Assembly (NCBI GenBank): GCA_018816555.1
Contig: JAHIVT010000003.1
Span: 1 to 63,130, forward strand
Origin: Pseudomonadota bacterium
GTDB taxonomy: Bacteria > Desulfobacterota > Desulfobulbia > Desulfobulbales > SURF-16
DNA: 63,130 bases
Direction: 5' to 3'
In this document: piece by piece, positions 57,889-63,130 of the stretch
How positions within the stretch are numbered: position 1 is the first letter of the stretch
Layout of the letters: the number at the start of each line of letters is the position of its first letter
Made by a program: the position numbers and the translations under genes
The notes under the pieces: model-generated
What the model was told of the DNA's origin: nothing
Seen by the model: only the letters and a program-made list of their open reading frames with translations
Databases searched by the model: none

Positions 57889-60030
57889 TCATCGCTCTTT
57901 TTTTTCATCTTTAAGCCCTAAATATTCATACAGCGCCATTACATCTTTTTCTTTTATCCCCTTTTCATTCAGTAAGAGCTTCCAATTTGGGCTATCATCA
58001 AGAATAGAAATTCTGCCGTTATCAACATAAAGAAATCGTACATGATATCTCTGAGCTATCGCCTCATAAAAAGACAAAGTTTTTTCCAAAACCATATTGC
58101 CTTCATCACCGTCAAAAAGGGCTTTTGTCGTATCCAAATATTCCTGCCGGTCTGATATATTCTCGTCACGCAGTCGAGTCCAATGCCTTAAATTTTCTAT
58201 ACCTTGCATATAAATATCGTCAGGAATGTCTGGCTTTTGGAGAACCCTGAATGAAGGCCCTACGCGCAATGAAGAATAAATTTTTCTCGTGAATGAAGGA
58301 TAATATAAAGGATATGTTCGCCCTTTACCGACAAAAATAAGTGGTTCATTATCTCCAATTATCTTGAAAAAACTTTCAGGGTTACGTGCTAAAAAAAACG
58401 GCCTGCCGGTATAAAGATAAAGACGTCCTTTATTACGTGATACAACATTTGCAAATTGCTTTATTCCCCGGTGGGGCGCCTGATACAATAAGTAATATTC
58501 AGTGACCCCGAATATCAGGACCAAGAGAGAGATAAATACTGGGCGCATCAGAGAATGCCATTGCTGCATAAGTAACAGCAACAGCAGAGGAAACAAAAGG
58601 ACAAAATGTAACTGATAACGACTATCCACAAGGGAATAAGGAGCGGTAATCAGACTTACAAATGAAAGGAAAATCAAATTCCATACAAGAAGAGCACCTA
58701 TAAATAGAAAAGTATAAGGAGCCAATAACGGTTTCAAAAAATTCAAAGAACGGCTCTTTGCAAATTGCAGCATCATTACAAGTAAAACACTCACAAAACA
58801 TGCTGTCGTTAAATAACCGAATCCACCGCTTCCAGGGCTTTTAAACCAGTCAAATGGAGGTAATCCAAAAAAAAGTTTCGGCCAGCGGGCCATCCCTCCG
58901 ATCAATCTTTCAAATGGCGAGATACCAAAATCCTTAAGCCAGGCGTTATAAAAGATAGAATAAGTTTCATCCGGTGAAGGTAAAACGAAAGGGCCGATTT
59001 TAAGAGCAAAAGGATACAGCGGGTTATGATAAGTTATTAAATTATACCCTAATACCCAGCAACCAATGGAGACAACCAACACAACTGCTCCAGAAACTTC
59101 AGCAATCAGGCTTTTACTGCGAGATGAAGTCAATTTCCATTTAGCATGCCAAAAGAAAGAGATACAATAAATTATAAAACAGACAAAAACGGCCAACAAA
59201 CCTGGACCTTTGCTTCCTAAGGCCAAGCCGGCCGAAACACCAAAAATCAGCCAGGGCTTTCCATAAAATCTTTCTCTTCCTATCGCGGCAATAAGGGCCA
59301 GCAAAAAGACTGAATAAAAACCTATATCTATCATTTCCGAGCGCATTTGAAGTACAACAGGGGCATTCATAGACGCCAACAACGCCCCGAAAAGCCTCCA
59401 CCGTCGACGAATACCACACAAACACATCGCCATATACGCAACTAAAGGCCAAAATATTCCCGAAATAATAACTTGAGGCAGACAGACCAGTTGATCGTTC
59501 TTAAGCAGGATAAAGGAAAAGCCGTTGAGCAATTCTATGTTATGAGGGAAAAAATTAGCTCGATAGTCGAGCAAAGGATCAATTGAGACTTTTCCAGCCT
59601 GGAACCATCCGACGACCATCGGCAAATGGTAACGGAGCACGTCAGGGACACTGGGAGGCAAGATTGCAACGGCTATTAGACTATAAAAAAAGATCACTAC
59701 CCAAGCCGCAAAGGCAAAACATGAAGACCAATGCGCAAACAATACCTGCAACCGCCGCTTTAAGTATGTCTGAAATGGGTAGCGTCTCAACCTGCTTCGA
59801 CATGACCATAATACCCCACCCCCCATAATGCTCAACAATCCGCTTGAAATCGTCATACTTGCAGGGGTATAAATAATCCTGCCGACGGTTTCCGACATCA
59901 ATACTATCAAAGCCATAAAAAAAGCAATAAACGATGCTAACCATGCAGAAAGCGTTCGAGGGCGAGTAACCAAAGTTAACGCAATAGCTAATAAACTAAT
60001 AAAAATTGTATTTAGAAAAAGAAGAAACAT
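57889..60030 (-). CDS. Large polytopic membrane glycosyltransferase (GT39/ArnT-like)
   Basis: A 713-residue protein with about 11-13 predicted hydrophobic helices, then a soluble C-terminal domain from about residue 520. An acidic periplasmic loop (PSVPDVLRYHLPMVVGWFQ) between early helices, a later tyrosine-rich loop (SLVDSRYQLHF), and overall size resemble polyprenyl-phosphate-dependent GT-C enzymes. A Wzy-like polymerase is an alternative. It is the most upstream gene of the locus in the window and lies next to the mobile element cluster at 60.1 kb. Confidence 0.65.
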   Translation of the reverse strand: MFLLFLNTIFISLLAIALTLVTRPRTLSAWLASFIAFFMALIVLMSETVGRIIYTPASMTISSGLLSIMGGGVLWSCRSRLRRYPFQTYLKRRLQVLFAHWSSCFAFAAWVVIFFYSLIAVAILPPSVPDVLRYHLPMVVGWFQAGKVSIDPLLDYRANFFPHNIELLNGFSFILLKNDQLVCLPQVIISGIFWPLVAYMAMCLCGIRRRWRLFGALLASMNAPVVLQMRSEMIDIGFYSVFLLALIAAIGRERFYGKPWLIFGVSAGLALGSKGPGLLAVFVCFIIYCISFFWHAKWKLTSSRSKSLIAEVSGAVVLVVSIGCWVLGYNLITYHNPLYPFALKIGPFVLPSPDETYSIFYNAWLKDFGISPFERLIGGMARWPKLFFGLPPFDWFKSPGSGGFGYLTTACFVSVLLVMMLQFAKSRSLNFLKPLLAPYTFLFIGALLVWNLIFLSFVSLITAPYSLVDSRYQLHFVLLFPLLLLLLMQQWHSLMRPVFISLLVLIFGVTEYYLLYQAPHRGIKQFANVVSRNKGRLYLYTGRPFFLARNPESFFKIIGDNEPLIFVGKGRTYPLYYPSFTRKIYSSLRVGPSFRVLQKPDIPDDIYMQGIENLRHWTRLRDENISDRQEYLDTTKALFDGDEGNMVLEKTLSFYEAIAQRYHVRFLYVDNGRISILDDSPNWKLLLNEKGIKEKDVMALYEYLGLKDEKKER

Positions 60031-60123
60031 AATTAGCAGATCCAGTACATCAGGGCCAAATTAAAAAAGACAAATATACTCTGCCCAGCTATCATTTTAA
60101 TTTAATGCAACACACAGTTAAAC

Positions 60124-60291
60124 TGTAGTAATTCAGACTTGATCTGACAGTTACCGGTTTTTCAGAGATGTCTGTCAGTTCAAATTCAGGCTACCAGTTT
60201 TTCTTGCCAGATTTCCTTTCCCTTTACAAGCGTTTCCATCGGGGTTCTTCCGCAGCACATTTTGCCCTGATGGGTACGCTCATTATTATAA
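60124..60291 (-). pseudogene. Remnant of an IS3/IS481-type transposase and element end
   Basis: On the minus strand 60186-60291 translates to the final 34 residues of an rve-type integrase transposase, from YNNERTHQGKMCCGRTPME to a stop. This C-terminus is highly typical of the IS481/IS3 group. Downstream, 60124-60185 shows the AGACTTGATCTGACAG sequence that usually ends such elements. The upstream part is lost exactly where the IS1380 left end begins (60292). Confidence 0.75.
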
Positions 60292-60304
60292 CCTGAATCC
60301 GTGA
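60292..60304 (+). repeat. Left terminal inverted repeat of the IS1380 element
   Basis: CCTGAATCCGTGA; identical in inverted orientation to 61944-61956. Confidence 0.85.
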
Positions 60305-60521
60305 GGTATCCCGGATTCTCCCTGAAAATTGTGGGGCGCGATAAAATTTCAACACCGCGACCGCTAGAAATTTATATATTACCAGCATATTGCTGGTACA
60401 TTGGGACATCGTCCCCGCTGTTCTTTGAAAAATAGCTATATTTGCCTGTTTTTAGGCGTATTTCCCCTGCAGGGCCTGCTGTTCAGCCACTTTCCGGCAA
60501 TATTTCTCTTCTGTTCTTGCA

Positions 60522-61837
60522 TTAGCCAAAGGCAAGCCAGTTATAAACGCCCTGAAATGCGCAACAGTGGCGGCTGAACCGCAGCTTTAATTTCCTGCCG
60601 GTTTCAATCAGTCTGGCTGCACGGTACATGAGTTCCTGGATAACGGTGCGAGTTCTCCTGCGTTTTGCCGAGTGCCGCGCTGGCGAGCGATCACCGAGAA
60701 GGCCAAGCTGGCCGATAAACCGCAAGATGTTATAGGCCAGGCCGGCTATGGACATGATCAGGGAATTGGTCGCAAACTTTCCGGAAGGCAGCCGCTCAAG
60801 ATCCATGTCGGTTTTAAATTCGCTGTGGAACTGCTCGCTTGTGCCGTGGTCCTGGTAGAGCCTGATGATCTCTTTTTCCGGCAGGTAAAGCGAAGTCCAC
60901 CAGCCTTCGAGTTCTATATCCGGCACCAGCAGCAACTGTCCACGTTTGTCAATGGTTCGTTCTATTACCCGGACTACCAGGCGGCTGCTGAACTTTTTGC
61001 CCTCATGTTCCTGAAGTTGGTTGAAACTGAACACGGCAACCCGCTTGCCTCGCCGGGGTTCGCTTACTTGCCCTTCTTGCAGACCGCGGGCCAGCCAGGC
61101 GGGAAGGTCCTGTTTGCGCGGGTTCCACTTCAGGATATAATCGACTTTTTTTGGACTATAAAGTGTGGCACGGGTCTCTATAGCATCGTGGGCAGAGTCA
61201 AGCCTGAACAGCAAGGGCTTCTTGGTTAAAGATCTGGCTCGGGAGATGGTTTCTTCCAAAAAGGGAATAAAGTTGTTTTGGCTGTGCTGGCTTCCCTCTC
61301 GGAACTCAAGATTAACACACCAGCCTTCCTCTCCCATGTAAGCGGCTATTGGCGCATAGCCGTCATAACCGTGATAGGTATGCTTGGAACCTTCTTTTTT
61401 GGTGCCGGAGTTGTCCATGCAAAAGACGTCCATATCGACGGCAACATGCCCCATGGCCAGCGGCGTCACTTTGCCTTTGGCATTGCGGATAAACTCCGTG
61501 TAGGTTGAGGAGACAAGCGGCTGGAAAACTGTTGCGGTTTCGTCAAGGCGCTGCCGCAAGGTCTCGGGCGAAGGAACCGCTTTGATGCCAAGGGATTGCT
61601 GGAAATACCTGTCGTCTTTCATGTCGGCAATGGCTTCGTATCGCTTTTGCCAAGCGAGAGGAGCCCAAGATAACTGCGAATGACATCCGTATTGTCAATG
61701 TCCTTGGTGTCGGGTATCGCCCTTTTCAGCTTGGCGTTCAAGCTGGTAAAGCGGTTGATACCGAGCCCGACCAAGGCCAGGCCCGAATGGGAGGTGTAAA
61801 ATTCGTCTGATGAGCGCTCAATAATAAATCGTTTCAT
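60522..61837 (-). pseudogene. IS1380-family DDE transposase, frameshifted
   Basis: Two overlapping frames together encode a full-length IS1380 transposase of about 435 residues. The N-terminal piece (61837 to about 61641) has SHSGLALVGLGINRFTSLN and ends its true homology at GKSD. The C-terminal piece continues with YEAIADMKDDRYFQQSLG, then VAVDMDVFCMDNSGTKKEG, LRLDSAHDAIETR and LYQDHGTSEQFHSEFKTDMD, which carry the DDE residues. Reading through needs a -1 shift near 61640. The local sequence GGCAAAAGCGAT is not a canonical slippery heptamer, so I favour an inactivating mutation or sequencing error over programmed frameshifting. Confidence 0.85.
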
Positions 61838-61943
61838 TATTTCACCTGCAGAGTGATGTTTTTCGACAGGCCTATACTACAATATTTTAGCTTAAATTTC
61901 AACATGTTATTTAATAATGCAGGCGATTTTTACTGCAAAAATT

Positions 61944-61956
61944 TCACGGATTCAGG
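61944..61956 (-). repeat. Right terminal inverted repeat of the IS1380 element
   Basis: Inverted copy of the repeat at 60292-60304. Confidence 0.85.
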
Positions 61957-62205
61957 GACTATTTAAATGCCATATCCTGGTCATAGTCGATCTGGGTGAG
62001 TCGGGCAGCAAAGGGGATGGGGCATGGTGTTCATGGGATGTAAAAAGCGCAGGCGGATCTCTTCCGGAGATAGGCTGGCAAAGATCTTTTGAAAATTTGG
62101 CTCATCTTTCGGGCGGATCGGGCGGATGAGCAATGTTTGCCCGTCCGGCAGATTCAGGGTTTCTTCTATTCCTGACGGGCTGTTTCGCGCAAGCGGCGTC
62201 TTCCT
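61957..62205 (-). pseudogene. GNAT acetyltransferase remnant truncated by the IS1380 element
   Basis: On the minus strand, GIEETLNLPDGQTLLIRPIRP (in parts) and KDEPNFQKIFASLSPEE followed by IRLRFLHPMNTMPHP match the opening of GNAT domains attached to ADP-forming acyl-CoA synthetases or found alone. A frameshift near 62010 is needed to continue with AARLTQIDYDQDMAF. The frame then meets a TAG at the element boundary (61957). The remaining two thirds of the domain are missing, and no synthetase domain lies upstream. It is a dead fragment. Confidence 0.7.
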
Positions 62206-62216
62206 TGTCATGCCGA

Positions 62217-62867
62217 GAACTGATTTGAAGCCGTTGGGTGAGCTGTTCCGGGCGGAAGTCTTGAAGATGTTAAAAAAAGAAGGGCTGATTGATGACCGGT
62301 TTATCACCATGATCATGAAATGGCGGTATACCTCAGGCTTTTCCGTTGACAATGGCGTGCGTATTGCCAGAGATGATCAAAAGGGCCAGACGGCGGTGGC
62401 ACAGTATATCCATCAGAAGCCCATTTTCAGTGGGGAAAATCACCTACGCCAGCAGTTCCGGCATGGTGGTTTATAAATCGAAGATGACCTACCGCAAGAT
62501 CAAAGGGGGTAAGAAAAATTTCGGTGTCTATACTGCTCAGGAGTTTATTGCTTCCATTACGCAGCACATACCCGATAAAAATTTCCAGCTGGTGCGATAT
62601 TATGGCTGGTATTCAAACCGAATGCGCGGAGACCGCTTAAAGGCGGAGAAGAGGGAATCAAAAGACCATCTGGAGTCCGATGAAATAACCATTCTTGATG
62701 TCTCCGATTATAAACCCCGGCGTATCCCTTCACCCACCTGGCGCGAGTGTATCAAGAAAATATGGGAGGTTGATCCGCTGGAGTGCTCCAAGTTCCATGG
62801 GGAGATGAAGAGTGTTGCACGGCGGTTGTTGTCAAAGAGCGGTCCTTCCACCAATGCTGAATTGTAA
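62217..62867 (+). pseudogene. IS91-family transposase remnant with a frameshift
   Basis: Two overlapping plus-strand frames give the C-terminal half of an IS91-type (Y2/HUH) transposase: LFRAEVLKMLKKEGLIDD, WRYTSGFSVDNGVRI and AQYIHQ in the first, then RSPFSVGKITYASS, VYKSKMTYRKIKG, ITQHIPDKNFQLVRYYGWYSNRMRG and WEVDPLECSKFHGEMK in the second. A shift near 62412-62425 separates them. The N-terminal region with the catalytic Tyr and HUH motif is absent, and the zinc ligands are degenerate (CSKF for CPRC), so this cannot transpose. Confidence 0.85.
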
Positions 62868-63033
62868 GGCGGATGGACAAGTACGTCCGAAAAACGAAAA
62901 AACGGCAAAAAATCGCAACGAAGTACGGTTTTTTACCAGAAGATTCAAAATCAATGGCCCTGATTCAATGTTTTCATCGAAAATTTGTCGTCAAATGTCG
63001 TTTTATTGGGCAGTACGACCTAAACTGGGAATA

Positions 63034-63056
63034 GCTGCCTTCGGTAGCAGTTTTTT
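63034..63056 (+). terminator. Candidate intrinsic terminator near the right edge
   Basis: GCTGCC (63034-63039) pairs with GGTAGC (63043-63048) around a 3-base loop, with one G-T pair, followed by AG and six T. It lies downstream of the IS91 remnant. The last 260 bases otherwise show no gene. Confidence 0.4.
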
Positions 63057-63130
63057 GGGGAGGATCACTTTTTATATTTCTTGACAAAAAGAAATTTTCT
63101 ATCCTATCACACTAACTCAACTTTCTGACT

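Larger units (their letters stand above)
60292..61956 (-). mobile_element. IS1380-family insertion sequence, about 1665 bases
   Basis: A 13-base perfect terminal inverted repeat (CCTGAATCCGTGA) bounds a 1665-base element, the usual IS1380-family size. It contains one transposase gene on the minus strand, split by a frameshift. The flanks differ: an IS3-type remnant on the left (ATAA) and a GNAT remnant on the right (GACT), with no target duplication, so the present junctions are not the product of one simple insertion. Confidence 0.88.

Noticed and set aside
61630-61660. Programmed -1 frameshifting in the IS1380 transposase
   Set aside because: The local GGCAAAAGCGAT does not allow re-pairing of the Lys tRNA in the -1 frame, and I know of no IS1380 member using such a mechanism.

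Overview
The window looks like chromosomal DNA from a Gram-negative, probably anaerobic, sulfate-reducer-like bacterium. My best guess is Desulfobacterota close to Desulfobulbales/Desulfotalea. This is inferred from the gene families and their combination, not from a database search. Outer-membrane biogenesis genes (lolC, lolD, bamA, a SurA-type chaperone) show that the cell has an outer membrane.

Layout. 0.3-14.1 kb (+ strand): housekeeping genes, namely a core-MetE-like protein, lysS, lolC/E, lolD, bamA, mfd, a SurA-like chaperone, a RodZ-like HTH membrane protein and recO. 14.5-16.8 kb: a two-subunit sodium/organic-acid symporter (DUF4212 small subunit plus ActP-like large subunit) ending in a strong terminator. 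17.2-21.7 kb: a three-domain polysaccharide synthase (GH18-like, CE4 deacetylase, GT2) followed by a GH26-like lipoprotein. 21.9-27.3 kb: sensory genes (chemoreceptor, orphan solute-binding protein, histidine kinase with an eroded ATP site).

27.4-39.5 kb (- strand) is the most interesting part. Twelve genes, all on one strand, run from a FabF-like ketosynthase to oleD. The order is ketosynthase, ACP, two CrtI-like FAD oxidoreductases, FabG, FabZ, FabI, OleA, a stand-alone response regulator, OleB, OleC, OleD. It combines a complete head-to-head olefin pathway (OleABCD) with a private type II fatty-acid elongation set and two phytoene-desaturase-like enzymes. The logical reading is a dedicated pathway that builds and oxidises unusual acyl chains and joins two of them into a very long hydrocarbon. 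The FAS plus CrtI part resembles what has been proposed for ladderane-type lipids.

40-60 kb (- strand): a surface-polysaccharide (O-antigen or capsule) locus. It has a WbpM/WbpV/WbpL-type set for initiation, GDP-fucose synthesis (gmd, fcl), several glycosyltransferases, a sulfotransferase, a truncated NodU-like/GT2 fusion, a flippase-like membrane protein, an asparagine-synthase-like amidotransferase, three methyltransferases and a large membrane glycosyltransferase. By eye this region is more AT-rich than the housekeeping block. 60.1-62.9 kb: a graveyard of mobile elements, made of an IS3/IS481-type remnant, an IS1380-family element with a frameshifted transposase, a GNAT gene remnant cut by it, and an IS91-family transposase remnant.
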